From the NCBI GenBank assembly GCA_945869475.1, contig CAMBOV010000017.1, positions 1 to 58,732 on the forward strand: a stretch of 58,732 nt of DNA, written 5' to 3'. The notes beneath the pieces were generated by a model. That model saw only the letters and a list, made by a program, of their open reading frames with translations. It had not been told where the DNA came from and searched no databases. Made by a program: the position numbers and the translations under genes. Positions 26,777-35,491 of the stretch are shown piece after piece. The stretch comes from Singulisphaera sp. GP187. Lineage in GTDB: Bacteria; Planctomycetota; Phycisphaerae; Phycisphaerales; SM1A02. Position 1 is the stretch's first letter, and the number at the start of each line of letters is the position of its first letter.

Positions 26777-27721
26777 ATGGCTTCTCCGCAGCGGTCTCTT
26801 TGTGTGCGCGCACCAGCGAAATTGAACCTCGCGCTCTCGGTCGGCGCCCCGTGTGTGACGAACACTTCTGCGCCGTCGATGATGCATCCACTGGCCAGTT
26901 GGATGGTCACCGTTGAGTTGTTCGATGATCTGCACCTCGAACAGTTGCCCGAGACGAGCGCATCGCTGTTCGCAACGATCTGGCATGCAGATGCACTTCG
27001 ACGCACCGAGATCGACTGGGATCTCTCGATCGATCTTGTGCACCGCGCGCACGACCGACTCGAACAATTCGTTGGACGGTCGTTGCCGGTGAAGAGCCGT
27101 GTTGAAAAAAGAATTCCCGTTGGCGGCGGACTCGGCGGCGGATCGAGCGATGCCGCGGCGATGCTTCGCGGACTCAACGAACTCTTCGAACTTAACGTGC
27201 CTCACGTCGACCTCGAACGAATCGCATCCACACTCGGCAGCGATATCCCATTTCTGATTCGCGGCGGATCAGCGCTGGTGAGTGGATTCGGCGAAGTGAT
27301 CGAAACGCTTGGCGATCCACCACTTCTTCATGCGGTGCTCTTCTTTCCAGATGTGCCCTGCCCAACCGGTGCTGTGTACGGAGCGTTTGACCAGTTCACG
27401 CGCGGTGCACTGGTGCGCGAGACGCGCGTACGCGAACTCGCTTCGAAAGCGACGCTACTGCCGACCGATCCATTCAATGACCTCGCTGAGGCGGCGAAGT
27501 TCATCGCACCCTCGATGGTCGATGACATTGACGAAATCACCCAACTCGCAGAGCTTCCGGTGCATGTCTGCGGGAGCGGATCAAGTCTCTTCGTTCTCTG
27601 CGCCGATCCCTTGCACGCACGCGCAGTCGCGGCGACGGCACTCAGCCGGTTGGCAATCCCAGCGGTCGCGGTCTGCACATGCGCGGGTGGTCAAGGCTTC
27701 CCCGTGATTCGATCCCTATGA
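26777..27721 (+). CDS. ispE: 4-diphosphocytidyl-2-C-methyl-D-erythritol kinase
   Basis: A 314-residue GHMP-family kinase of the MEP isoprenoid pathway; it phosphorylates the 2-OH of CDP-methylerythritol. APAKLNLAL (residues 12-20) is the substrate/ATP entry motif with the catalytic Lys. IPVGGGLGGGSSDAA (113-127) is the GHMP phosphate-binding loop. The C-terminal third motif is VHVCGSGSSLFVL. The ATG at 26777 was taken because the conserved motif follows at the normal distance. The stop overlaps the TATGAT in front of pepF. Confidence 0.94.
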   Translation: MASPQRSLCVRAPAKLNLALSVGAPCVTNTSAPSMMHPLASWMVTVELFDDLHLEQLPETSASLFATIWHADALRRTEIDWDLSIDLVHRAHDRLEQFVGRSLPVKSRVEKRIPVGGGLGGGSSDAAAMLRGLNELFELNVPHVDLERIASTLGSDIPFLIRGGSALVSGFGEVIETLGDPPLLHAVLFFPDVPCPTGAVYGAFDQFTRGALVRETRVRELASKATLLPTDPFNDLAEAAKFIAPSMVDDIDEITQLAELPVHVCGSGSSLFVLCADPLHARAVAATALSRLAIPAVAVCTCAGGQGFPVIRSL

Positions 27722-27722
27722 T
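27717..27722 (+). promoter_or_regulatory. -10-like TATGAT overlapping the ispE stop, before pepF
   Basis: TATGAT contains the TGA stop of ispE and ends 9 nt before the ATG at 27732. The spacing is identical to that before ispE, suggesting an internal, near-leaderless start for the peptidase. Confidence 0.42.
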
Positions 27723-27731
27723 CGCCGTTCT

Positions 27732-29414
27732 ATGAAACTTCCCCCATCACTCGACGCCGCGAATTGGGAACAGCTCGCTCCTTTTTATAAGGAGATCAAC
27801 GATCGCCCGCTGACCTCGTGCGCCGACCTCGAGAGGCTGATCTTGGATCGCAGCGAGCTCGATGCGATGGCCGATGAGGCGCAGGCGAATCTCTACATCG
27901 CAATGACGTGCAGCACTGAAGATGAGGCGCGACGCAAGGCCTACCTCGCCTTTGTGCAGAGTGTTGAACCCGAATTGCGCACAGCGGGAGCGGCGCTCGA
28001 CCGCAAGATCATCGAGAGTCCATTCGCGACTCAACTCGAGACGGCGCGCTACGAGACCTATCTTCGTGCACTTCGCCAAGAGGCGAAACTCTTTCGCGCG
28101 GAAAATGTTCCGCTTCAGACTGAGGCGACGACGTCTGACCAGGAGTACAGCCGACTCTGCGGAGCGATGGCTGTCGAGTTCAATGGTGTCGAGCACACGA
28201 TGCCGCAGATGGCGCGCTACCTCGAGGTGCCAAACCGCAGCGTGCGCGAGAGTTCGTGGAAGGCAGTCGCGGCCCGACGGTTGCGCGATCGCGATGCGAT
28301 CGATGGCATCTTTGACAACCTCATCGACATTCGCCACCGCATGGCGCGCAACGCCGGGTTCGACAACTTTCGCGACTTTCAACACGAGCGAATGATGCGG
28401 TTCGATTACCGCCCTGCGGACTGCGAGAAATTTCACGACGCGGTTGAAGAGACCTGCGTGCCTCTCATGTGCGAGTTGCACCGCGCGCGAGCTTCGGCGC
28501 TGGGCATTCCCGCGGTGCGCCCCTGGGATACGAAGGTTGACCTCGCCGGCCGCGATGCGCTGCGCCCATTTGCTGACACCGCTGAACTCGTCGATCGCAG
28601 TTCGCGCGCATTTCACCGCCTCGATGGCGAACTCGGCGTGATGTTTGATTCGATGCGCACAGGTGAATGTCTCGACCTCGAGACGCGCAAAGGCAAGGCT
28701 CCCGGCGGCTACCAGTACCAACGCCAACACTCGCGTTCGCCATTCATCTTCATGAATGCCGCAGGATTGCAACGCGATCTCGTCACGATGGTGCACGAAG
28801 CTGGGCATGCCTTTCACTCAATTCTGAGCAAGCACGATCCGCTCTTGGCCTACCGCGGAAGTCCCACAGAGTTTGCCGAGGTCGCATCGATGAGCATGGA
28901 ACTGCTGACCTTCCCACAACTCGACGAGTTCTATTCACCTGAGGATGGCGCCCGCGCGCGACGCGATCTCTTAGAGAATCTCGCCACGCTTCTGCCATGG
29001 GTTGCGACGATCGATGCCTTTCAACATTGGGTCTATACGAATCCGGGTCACACACGAGCGGAACGCACGGAGTGTTGGATCGACCTCAATCGCCGCTTCG
29101 GCGGCGAGATCGATTGGACCGGTCACGAAGACGCGCTCGCATCGCTCTGGCACCGACAGCTGCACTTGTTTGGATCGCCCTTCTATTACATCGAGTATGG
29201 CATCGCGCAACTCGGCGCGTTGCAGATGTGGCGACAGTCGCGGCGCGATCCGACGGCGGCGGTTGCGAACTACAAGCGCGCGTTGTCGCTCGGCGGTTCA
29301 AAGCCGCTTCCAGATCTCTTTCGCTCTGCAGGATTGACTTTCGATTTCGGCGCAGAAACTGTGCGCGGGTTGATGGAAGAAGTGCAGGCTGAACTCGCCA
29401 CAATTCCTGCATAA
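27732..29414 (+). CDS. M3-family oligoendopeptidase (PepF-like)
   Basis: A 560-residue zinc metallopeptidase of the M3/thimet clan that cleaves short peptides in the cytoplasm. The zinc motif HEAGH is at 355-359 (MVHEAGHAFHS), with the third ligand Glu in the downstream EFAEVASMSMELL segment. Length and the helical N-terminal half fit PepF. No signal peptide is visible. It follows ispE by 10 nt and precedes the saccharopine-dehydrogenase-like gene by 21 nt, so these are probably cotranscribed. Confidence 0.93.
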   Translation: MKLPPSLDAANWEQLAPFYKEINDRPLTSCADLERLILDRSELDAMADEAQANLYIAMTCSTEDEARRKAYLAFVQSVEPELRTAGAALDRKIIESPFATQLETARYETYLRALRQEAKLFRAENVPLQTEATTSDQEYSRLCGAMAVEFNGVEHTMPQMARYLEVPNRSVRESSWKAVAARRLRDRDAIDGIFDNLIDIRHRMARNAGFDNFRDFQHERMMRFDYRPADCEKFHDAVEETCVPLMCELHRARASALGIPAVRPWDTKVDLAGRDALRPFADTAELVDRSSRAFHRLDGELGVMFDSMRTGECLDLETRKGKAPGGYQYQRQHSRSPFIFMNAAGLQRDLVTMVHEAGHAFHSILSKHDPLLAYRGSPTEFAEVASMSMELLTFPQLDEFYSPEDGARARRDLLENLATLLPWVATIDAFQHWVYTNPGHTRAERTECWIDLNRRFGGEIDWTGHEDALASLWHRQLHLFGSPFYYIEYGIAQLGALQMWRQSRRDPTAAVANYKRALSLGGSKPLPDLFRSAGLTFDFGAETVRGLMEEVQAELATIPA

Positions 29415-29435
29415 AACGAATAAGGAGCATTGATC

Positions 29436-30509
29436 GTGAAGAAGGTTGTCATTCTCGGCGGCGGAAAAATCGGACGGATGGTCAGCTTCTTGCTGGGAAC
29501 GTCGGGAGACTATGAAGTGCAGGTCGGCGACTTGCACGCCGATGCTGCGCACGCCGCAGTCGCGCTCTTTGGTGGAACAGGCGTCGCCGTCGACCTCGCC
29601 AACAGCGCACAAGTCGCAGCGTTCGTCAAGGGTGCGTGGGCGGTGATCTCGTGTGCCCCCTACCACTGCAATCAGATGATCGCAACATCCGCGCGCGTTG
29701 CGGGCGCCCACTACTTCGATCTCACCGAAGACGTCGCAGTCACCAAAGGGGTGATCGAACTCGCCAAGGGATCGAAAACGGCGTTCATTCCCCAGTGCGG
29801 ACTCGCTCCAGGATTCATCACAATCGCTGCGAACTATCTCGCTGATCCGTTCGCGCAGATTGAATCGCTGCGACTGCGCGTTGGAGCGCTGCCACTCACG
29901 CCGTCGAATCGGCTTGGATACAACCTGACGTGGAGCACCGAAGGAGTCATCAACGAATACATCATGGATTGCGAGGCGGTGCGCGACGGCGCGCTCGTCT
30001 CGTTGCCCGCACTTGAAAATATTGAGCGGCTCATCATCGACGGCATCGAGTTCGAGGCATTCAACACCTCGGGCGGACTCGGCACGCTCGCCGAATCGCT
30101 CAAGGGACGAGTGCGCAACCTCGACTACAAGACGATTCGCTTTCCTGGCCATCGAGACCTCGTGCAGTTTCTTCTGCAAGAGTTGCGGATGCGCGAACAT
30201 CGCGGCGAATTGCGCACGATTCTTGAGCGAGCGATCCCCAGTACGACGGATGATCAAGTCGTCGTCTTTGTGAGCGCCACTGGAATGGTCGAAGGACGCC
30301 TCACCGAACGTATTTACTCAAAGCGTGTGCGCGCGCAAATGATCGGCGGCCACCACTGGACAGCGATCCAAATCACGACCGCCGCAGGCATCACTGCGCT
30401 GGTCGACCTCTTCGCGCAGGGCAAGACTCCGCAAACGGGTCTGGTGCGCATGGAAGACGTCTCGTGGAATGACTTCATCACCAATCGCTTCGGTCGGCTC
30501 TACGCGTGA
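29436..30509 (+). CDS. Saccharopine dehydrogenase-family oxidoreductase
   Basis: A 357-residue NAD(P)-dependent enzyme. The N-terminal Rossmann fold begins KKVVILGGGKIGR. The middle holds the DLTEDVAVTKGV and PQCGLAPGF motifs typical of the saccharopine dehydrogenase/lysine 6-dehydrogenase/carboxynorspermidine synthase group. The exact substrate is uncertain; lysine epsilon-oxidation is a candidate. The GTG at 29436 is chosen because AAGGAG ends 8 nt upstream (about 29422-29427). A TTG at 29430 would be too close to that site. It lies between the peptidase and an aromatic amino acid decarboxylase, which hints at amino acid breakdown. Confidence 0.85.
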   Translation: MKKVVILGGGKIGRMVSFLLGTSGDYEVQVGDLHADAAHAAVALFGGTGVAVDLANSAQVAAFVKGAWAVISCAPYHCNQMIATSARVAGAHYFDLTEDVAVTKGVIELAKGSKTAFIPQCGLAPGFITIAANYLADPFAQIESLRLRVGALPLTPSNRLGYNLTWSTEGVINEYIMDCEAVRDGALVSLPALENIERLIIDGIEFEAFNTSGGLGTLAESLKGRVRNLDYKTIRFPGHRDLVQFLLQELRMREHRGELRTILERAIPSTTDDQVVVFVSATGMVEGRLTERIYSKRVRAQMIGGHHWTAIQITTAAGITALVDLFAQGKTPQTGLVRMEDVSWNDFITNRFGRLYA

Positions 30510-30521
30510 GCGGCTCTGGGC

Positions 30522-31979
30522 GTGAGCGATCCGATGCGTAACGAAGAGTTTCGCGCCCACGGCTATGCGGTGATCGATTGGATCGCCGACTACATGCGCC
30601 GCGTCGATGAACTTCCGGTTGCTCCATCGACACAACCTGGCGATGTGCGACGCGCGCTCCCTCTCTCACCACCTGACGAGCCAGAGTCGATTTCGCAGTG
30701 CCTGCGCGACATGAACAGCATCATCGTGCCTGCGTTGATGCACTGGCAGAGTCCACGATTCTTCGGATATTTTCCGGCGAACGTCGATCCTGCAGCACTG
30801 CTTGGCGATTTTCTCTCGTCAGGTCTCGGCGTGCAAGGGATGCTCTGGTCGACGAGTCCAGCGTGCACCGAACTCGAAACGCACATGATGGATTGGCTGG
30901 CGCAACTGCTCGACCTTCCGATGTGTTTTCGATCGCCAGAAGGTGGCGGCACTGCAGGTGGAGGGGTGATCCAAGACACCGCGAGCAGCGCAACGCTCTG
31001 CGCAGCAGTTGCAGCGCGCGAACGAGCGCGCGCGCGCGCGCGTGATGAGGTTGGCAATGCGAGTAGCGATCCACTCTCGAGACTTGTCGCGTATTCGAGC
31101 ACACAAGCGCACTCATCGATCGAGAAGGCACTGCGCATCATCGGCATTGCGCCCGATCGGCTGCGAACAATCGGTGTCGACGCGCAGTGGGCGATGCGCC
31201 CCGATGAGCTGCGCGTGGCGATCGAACGCGACCGGCGCAGTGCACTCATTCCATTTTTCTGCGTCGCCGCAGTTGGCACGACCTCGACTCTCGCCGTCGA
31301 CCCTGTGAGCGAGATCGCTGAACTCTGTGGTGCGCACGGCATCTGGTTGCATGTCGACGGCGCGATGGCTGGAGTCGCAGCGCTCTGTCCGGAGTTTCGA
31401 GAGATGCACCGTTCACTCGACCGCGCCGATTCGTACTGCGTCAACCCGCACAAGTGGATGGGCGCTGGATTCGACTGCGACGCCTTGTACGTCGCTGATC
31501 GCAGTGCGCTTGTGAGTGCGCTCAGCATTCTGCCTGAATATCTGCGCAATGCAGCAACGGAGAGTGGCAAGGTGATCGACTACCGCGATTGGCAAATACC
31601 CCTCGGACGCCGATTTCGCGCGCTGAAATTATGGTTTCTCATTCGCGCGACGGGTGCGCGCGCTTTGCGTGAAATGATTCGCACGCACGTCGAACTCGCG
31701 CGCACGCTCGCCGATCGCCTTCGCAACGATGTGCGATTCGAAGTGATCGAGCCGCAGAACCTCGCGCTCGTCTGCTTTCGATTGAAGAGTGGCGAGAGTG
31801 CAACAGAGTCACTCGTCACGCGAATCAACGCATCGGGCGAGGCGTTCATGACCCACACTCGACTCGAACTGCCGGGCCATGCAACCGCGCAGTACATCGC
31901 GCGCGTCTCGATCGGTCAGCGCACGACGACGGCTGTTCATGTTGACGCGCTCTGGTCGCTGATCGACGCGCTTGCGTGA
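30522..31979 (+). CDS. PLP-dependent aromatic-L-amino-acid-type decarboxylase
   Basis: A 485-residue group II decarboxylase. The N-terminal FRAHGYAVIDWIADYM is the AADC/DOPA-tryptophan decarboxylase signature. WLHVDGAMAG carries the Asp that binds the PLP ring, and Lys311 in VNPHKWMGAGFDCD forms the Schiff base. Products would be amines such as tryptamine, tyramine or phenylethylamine; specificity cannot be set. The start is a GTG at 30522, 12 nt after the upstream gene; an ATG at 30534 is possible. The gene ends 5 bp from the convergent metallophosphoesterase. A run of CG-alternating bases near 31020-31042 (encoding RARARAR) is notable. Confidence 0.92.
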   Translation: MSDPMRNEEFRAHGYAVIDWIADYMRRVDELPVAPSTQPGDVRRALPLSPPDEPESISQCLRDMNSIIVPALMHWQSPRFFGYFPANVDPAALLGDFLSSGLGVQGMLWSTSPACTELETHMMDWLAQLLDLPMCFRSPEGGGTAGGGVIQDTASSATLCAAVAARERARARARDEVGNASSDPLSRLVAYSSTQAHSSIEKALRIIGIAPDRLRTIGVDAQWAMRPDELRVAIERDRRSALIPFFCVAAVGTTSTLAVDPVSEIAELCGAHGIWLHVDGAMAGVAALCPEFREMHRSLDRADSYCVNPHKWMGAGFDCDALYVADRSALVSALSILPEYLRNAATESGKVIDYRDWQIPLGRRFRALKLWFLIRATGARALREMIRTHVELARTLADRLRNDVRFEVIEPQNLALVCFRLKSGESATESLVTRINASGEAFMTHTRLELPGHATAQYIARVSIGQRTTTAVHVDALWSLIDALA

Positions 31980-31984
31980 GCGCA

Positions 31985-32851
31985 TCAATCCCGTCGCACC
32001 GTGATGATGACAACCTCGGCGGGACAATTGACGCGCAACGGAAACCATCCACCAGCGCCTGTCGTCACGAAAAGATGGGACGCCCCATCGTGATAGTGAC
32101 CCGCGCGCAGCGGCTTTGAAGTCGCGGCGCGCGGCTGCTCGCGCTGTTTGCGATTCAACGCGAACTGTCCGCCGTGGGTGTGACCTGCAAGGGTGAGCGG
32201 CACATTGTGTTTCGCCGCCTCGCGAAATGCCTTTGGATTGTGTGCGAGCAGGAGATGCGGGATCGCCCCCTCCCGCACGATCGATCGAATGCCTGTGGCA
32301 TTTCCCTCAAGCGTGCTCGACCAGTCGATACCCGCAATGCGCAGCCCGCCGCGCGCCGTCAACATTTCGCCGCGAAGAGTTTTGAGTCCTGACGATTGTG
32401 CGAGTCGAAGCACACGCCGAGCATTGTCGAGAAGATCGTGATTTCCAAGCACGAAGTACCGCCCAAGAGGAGCGCGCAATGCGCCGAGTGCCTCGAACAC
32501 CGGTTCACACCCCGCGACATCGAGATCGACGACATCGCCGGTGCATGCGATCAAATCTGGAGCCTCGCCTCGAAGCAGATGCACCGCCTCGAGCGCGCGA
32601 GCGACCGGCATGAGATCGCCAACGTGCAAATCACTGATGTGCCCGAGGCGCACGCCATCGAATCGCGCGGGCCAATTTGGAATGCGCACTTCGACCTTGC
32701 GCAGCGCGATCTCGCTCTGCAAGTGTCGCTTCATCAACGCTCCACCGACGAGTTGATCGGGCAGCAGTGTGAGCGCCGCGTGACGAAGTCTTGCGCGCGC
32801 GAGTCGACCCGTGCCGTCACTGCGCGCGGCAGACTTGCCGTGCTCGAGCAA
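31985..32851 (-). CDS. Calcineurin-like metallophosphoesterase
   Basis: A protein of about 288 residues with the full metallophosphoesterase metal-site set: DLHVGD, GDVVDLD, GNHD, the His in LLAHNPK and GHTHGGQ. The family includes YkuE-like phosphodiesterases. A TFDG-type 'RFDGVRLGHISDLHVGD' segment marks the domain start. The start is uncertain. I give a TTG at 32851, which keeps the plausible Arg-rich leader. An ATG at 32734 gives a 250-residue protein that begins just before the domain. The open frame extends further upstream but overlaps the neighbouring gene. Substrate unknown. Confidence 0.8.
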   Translation of the reverse strand: MLEHGKSAARSDGTGRLARARLRHAALTLLPDQLVGGALMKRHLQSEIALRKVEVRIPNWPARFDGVRLGHISDLHVGDLMPVARALEAVHLLRGEAPDLIACTGDVVDLDVAGCEPVFEALGALRAPLGRYFVLGNHDLLDNARRVLRLAQSSGLKTLRGEMLTARGGLRIAGIDWSSTLEGNATGIRSIVREGAIPHLLLAHNPKAFREAAKHNVPLTLAGHTHGGQFALNRKQREQPRAATSKPLRAGHYHDGASHLFVTTGAGGWFPLRVNCPAEVVIITVRRD

Positions 32852-32882
32852 GCTCTTCAGCGTGACCTTCCGCCGTGATGGT

Positions 32883-33857
32883 TCAGAATTTGAAGTTGGC
32901 ACCGAGGTACAGCCCTTGCACTCCGCCGTCGAAGTTCGCCGAATTGTTGTCGAGTGTGAAGTTCTCGAGGCGGTATCCAAACTCTGCTCCGCAGGTCGCA
33001 CTGAACATCACGCTCAATCCAGCGCGCGCGAAGGTGAACTCCTGTCCATCGGTGAAATTCGATCCAACTCCCCCCGCTGCTTCGAGTCGCACACTTTGCA
33101 CGAGTGGAATGCGTCCCGCGGTGTCAAATGTCAGATCGAAACCAAACCCGATGCCAGGCATCAGTGCGCTGAGCGCCCACGAGTCTGACTGCGCACTCGT
33201 TGAATCGTTCACGCTCATCGACGCGCTGTACCAGCGCAACGAACCGATCGCCTTGATGCGCAGATCGGTCTTGTATCCGCCGGTCGATGTCGTGTTTTTC
33301 ACTTGTGGGACGGCAACACTCCACGGCGTCTTTCGATCGGCGAATGGTTGCCAGAGTGTGACGTCAAACTCGCCGCCTGCGCTTGCGCCAGCGAACTCGG
33401 TCGCAAGTTGATCCCCAACTGCGATGTTGACACTTCCAAACGTGCCTGTGATCTGCGACGGGAGCGTCGCCGAGGTCGAGAAGAACCATCCGTCGACCAT
33501 CACTTCATAGAACACACCCCACGACGCCGAAAGTTCGCCGTTGAAGGTTGCTTCGTAGCCGTTGAGGCCGAGCGAGTCGTCGACGTCCATGCTTCCACCG
33601 CCGAAGGTCGTGTCTCCTCGAACGCGCGCCATCCAGAGTGCGGGGCGCAGCGCGAAGTGCAGCGCATCGGAATCGCGTGAACTGTCGATCGCAGCCGTTG
33701 CGGATGCGGGCGCCGTGACGGGCGCCGTGACGGGCGCGGTCGTCGCCGGCGCGGCGAAAACTTCACTCTGCCCCTGCGCGGCGCTTGCGAAGATGAGCGG
33801 GGTTGCGAGAGAGAACGCGCGAACAAGCACGTGAGTCGATTTGCGGGTGAAATGCAC
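32883..33857 (-). CDS. Outer-membrane beta-barrel-like protein
   Basis: A 324-residue exported protein. The signal peptide runs to about residue 29 (LATPLIFASAAQGQ). A short APVTAPVTAP segment (encoded by a 12-bp tandem repeat near 33710-33745) follows. The rest shows alternating hydrophobic and polar strands with many aromatic residues, and the chain ends in F (LYLGANFKF), as outer-membrane barrels do. The start is a GTG at 33857 with TAGGCT ending 6 nt upstream; its 5' end overlaps the divergent release-factor-like gene by a few bases. A GTG at 33830 would avoid the overlap. Function unknown; a porin-like or surface role is inferred. Confidence 0.7.
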   Translation of the reverse strand: MHFTRKSTHVLVRAFSLATPLIFASAAQGQSEVFAAPATTAPVTAPVTAPASATAAIDSSRDSDALHFALRPALWMARVRGDTTFGGGSMDVDDSLGLNGYEATFNGELSASWGVFYEVMVDGWFFSTSATLPSQITGTFGSVNIAVGDQLATEFAGASAGGEFDVTLWQPFADRKTPWSVAVPQVKNTTSTGGYKTDLRIKAIGSLRWYSASMSVNDSTSAQSDSWALSALMPGIGFGFDLTFDTAGRIPLVQSVRLEAAGGVGSNFTDGQEFTFARAGLSVMFSATCGAEFGYRLENFTLDNNSANFDGGVQGLYLGANFKF

Positions 33858-34340
33858 CTCGTGAGCCTACCGCCATCGACACGACCACCACATGCGATTG
33901 CGCTTGGACCCATCGCATGGGTGCACGCGGCGTCTCTTCGCTTTACCTACGCGCGATCTGGTGGTCCCGGCGGACAGAACGTGAACAAGGTTGAATCGAA
34001 GGCGCAGTTACGCGTTGCGATCGCATCGATCGGGGGACTCGATCATGGGGCACGGTTGCGACTTGCACGAATGGCTGGATCGCACCTCTTCGGCGCGGAC
34101 GCTGATGATCCGAGTTCAGTCGAGTCACTCACTGCCGATATTGGATTCTCCGCCGAAGAGCATCGGTCGCAGCGTGCCAATCATGATGAATGCATCGCGC
34201 GATTACATGCGCTCGTCTTGCAGGCTGCCGTACAACCCAAGCGCAGGCGCAAGACTAAGCCGACACGTGGATCGCGCGAACGCCGCCTCGAAGGAAAGCG
34301 CATTCAGGGTGACAAGAAAGAACGTCGGCGCGATCTGTAG
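33852..34340 (+). CDS. ArfB/ICT1-like peptidyl-tRNA hydrolase (release-factor GGQ domain)
   Basis: A protein of about 162 residues made of the release-factor catalytic domain alone. The GGQ motif is at 40-42 in SGGPGGQNVNKVESKAQLRV. A highly basic C-terminal tail follows (PKRRRKTKPTRGSRERR and KKERRRDL). This is the ArfB (YaeJ) layout, which rescues ribosomes stalled on broken mRNAs by inserting its tail into the empty mRNA channel. The start is not settled: ATG 33852 and GTG 33861 are both possible. It is divergent from the outer-membrane gene with overlapping 5' ends, and convergent with purM. Confidence 0.88.
   Translation: MHLVSLPPSTRPPHAIALGPIAWVHAASLRFTYARSGGPGGQNVNKVESKAQLRVAIASIGGLDHGARLRLARMAGSHLFGADADDPSSVESLTADIGFSAEEHRSQRANHDECIARLHALVLQAAVQPKRRRKTKPTRGSRERRLEGKRIQGDKKERRRDL
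33864..33869 (-). promoter_or_regulatory. -10-like TAGGCT before the outer-membrane gene
   Basis: TAGGCT on the minus strand ends 6 nt before the GTG at 33857. It lies within the first codons of the divergent release-factor-like gene, so the promoter would be inside that coding region. Confidence 0.35.
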
Positions 34341-34361
34341 CGCGACTCTGCGAGCGCGCGA

Positions 34362-35441
34362 CTACTTGAGTCTTACTTCGCCTGTTCCCTTTTCGATCGA
34401 GCCAATGATCATCGGCTTCTCGCCAGAGCGCTTGAGGATCTTCATCATGCGATCGGCCTGATCGGGACGAGCGATGATCGTGTAGCCGATGCCCATGTTG
34501 AAGACGCGAAACATCTCAGCCTCGTCAACACCGCCGTGCTTCTGCAGGAACGGGAAGATCGGGCTCGGAGTCCACGTCGACTTGTCGATGACGGCATCCA
34601 ACTTCTTTGGAAGCGCGCGAGAGACGTTTCCCGGGAGCCCACCGCCCGTGATGTGTGCCATCCCACTGATCGCCTTCTTCTTGCGGCACTCGCCGACGAG
34701 CTTCACGATCGACTTCGCGTAGATGCGCGTTGGCTCGAGCAAGATTTCGCACAGAGTGCGCTCGCCGAGTTCGGTGTAGGTCGCGTCGAGATCGAGTCCC
34801 GCGTCACGCACAATTCTGCGAACGAGGGTGTATCCATTCGAATGCACCCCTGAACTCTCGAGCCCGATGATCACGTCGTTCTTCTTGACGCGCGTCGCGT
34901 CGATGATGTTGTCGTATTCGACGACGCCCACACAGAAGCCCGCGATATCGAAATCACCAGGCTTGTAAATGTCGGGCATTTCAGCGCATTCGCCGCCGAG
35001 AAGCGCGCATCCAGCGATCTCGCACCCGCGCGCAACCCCTTCGATCATCGCACTGGTCTCTGCGGGTTGCAGCTTTGAGAGTCCCAGATAGTCCAAGAAG
35101 AAGAGCGGCTCGGCTCCTTGCACGATGAGGTCGTTCACATTCATCGCAACGCAATCGATACCCACCGAGTCGTAGACCCGTCGCTCTGCGGCCATCAGTA
35201 CTTTCGTTCCCACGCCGTCGGTACACGCGACGAGCACTGGCCTTCGATAGTTGCGCTTGAGACTCTTCTTGGTGAAGTCGAGCTGAAACATTCCCGCGAA
35301 CGCGCCGTGGCGGCCGAGCACGCGCGAACTGTGTGTGCGCTTGAGTACGGGACCGATGAGATCAACAACGGCATCCCCCGCTTCGATGTTGACTCCTGCG
35401 TCTTTGTAGGTCAGCCCTTTTGTCGTGGGAGTTGAAGTCAT
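34362..35441 (-). CDS. purM: Phosphoribosylformylglycinamidine cyclo-ligase (AIR synthase)
   Basis: A 359-residue PurM, which closes the imidazole ring of AIR in purine synthesis using [15 protein letters not shown] (N-terminus), [21 protein letters not shown] and GGECAEMP are family motifs, and the length is normal. The ATG at 35441 is chosen: TGTAAT ends 6 nt upstream. An in-frame GTG at 35456 would place that box inside the gene. It is divergent from sucD with 50 bp between starts. No other pur genes are in the window. Confidence 0.96.
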   Translation of the reverse strand: MTSTPTTKGLTYKDAGVNIEAGDAVVDLIGPVLKRTHSSRVLGRHGAFAGMFQLDFTKKSLKRNYRRPVLVACTDGVGTKVLMAAERRVYDSVGIDCVAMNVNDLIVQGAEPLFFLDYLGLSKLQPAETSAMIEGVARGCEIAGCALLGGECAEMPDIYKPGDFDIAGFCVGVVEYDNIIDATRVKKNDVIIGLESSGVHSNGYTLVRRIVRDAGLDLDATYTELGERTLCEILLEPTRIYAKSIVKLVGECRKKKAISGMAHITGGGLPGNVSRALPKKLDAVIDKSTWTPSPIFPFLQKHGGVDEAEMFRVFNMGIGYTIIARPDQADRMMKILKRSGEKPMIIGSIEKGTGEVRLK

Positions 35442-35447
35442 TCTCGC

Positions 35448-35453
35448 ATTACA
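35448..35453 (-). promoter_or_regulatory. -10 box TGTAAT before purM
   Basis: TGTAAT (five of six consensus bases) on the minus strand ends exactly 6 nt before the purM ATG, the spacing expected if transcription starts on the A of ATG. Confidence 0.5.
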
Positions 35454-35476
35454 CACGATTCCCGCCGATTCGGGCG

Positions 35477-35482
35477 TATGCT
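35477..35482 (+). promoter_or_regulatory. -10-like TATGCT before sucD
   Basis: TATGCT ends 9 nt before the sucD ATG, the same distance as TATGAT before ispE and pepF. No Shine-Dalgarno. Confidence 0.45.
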
Positions 35483-35491
35483 CGCCGCCCC

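Noticed and set aside
27747-28817. A 356-codon minus-strand frame
   Set aside because: Antisense to the M3 peptidase gene; a product of high-GC codon bias.
31018-31042. CG-alternating run in the decarboxylase gene, considered as a special DNA structure site
   Set aside because: It encodes a short RARARAR helix in frame and is explained by codon bias.
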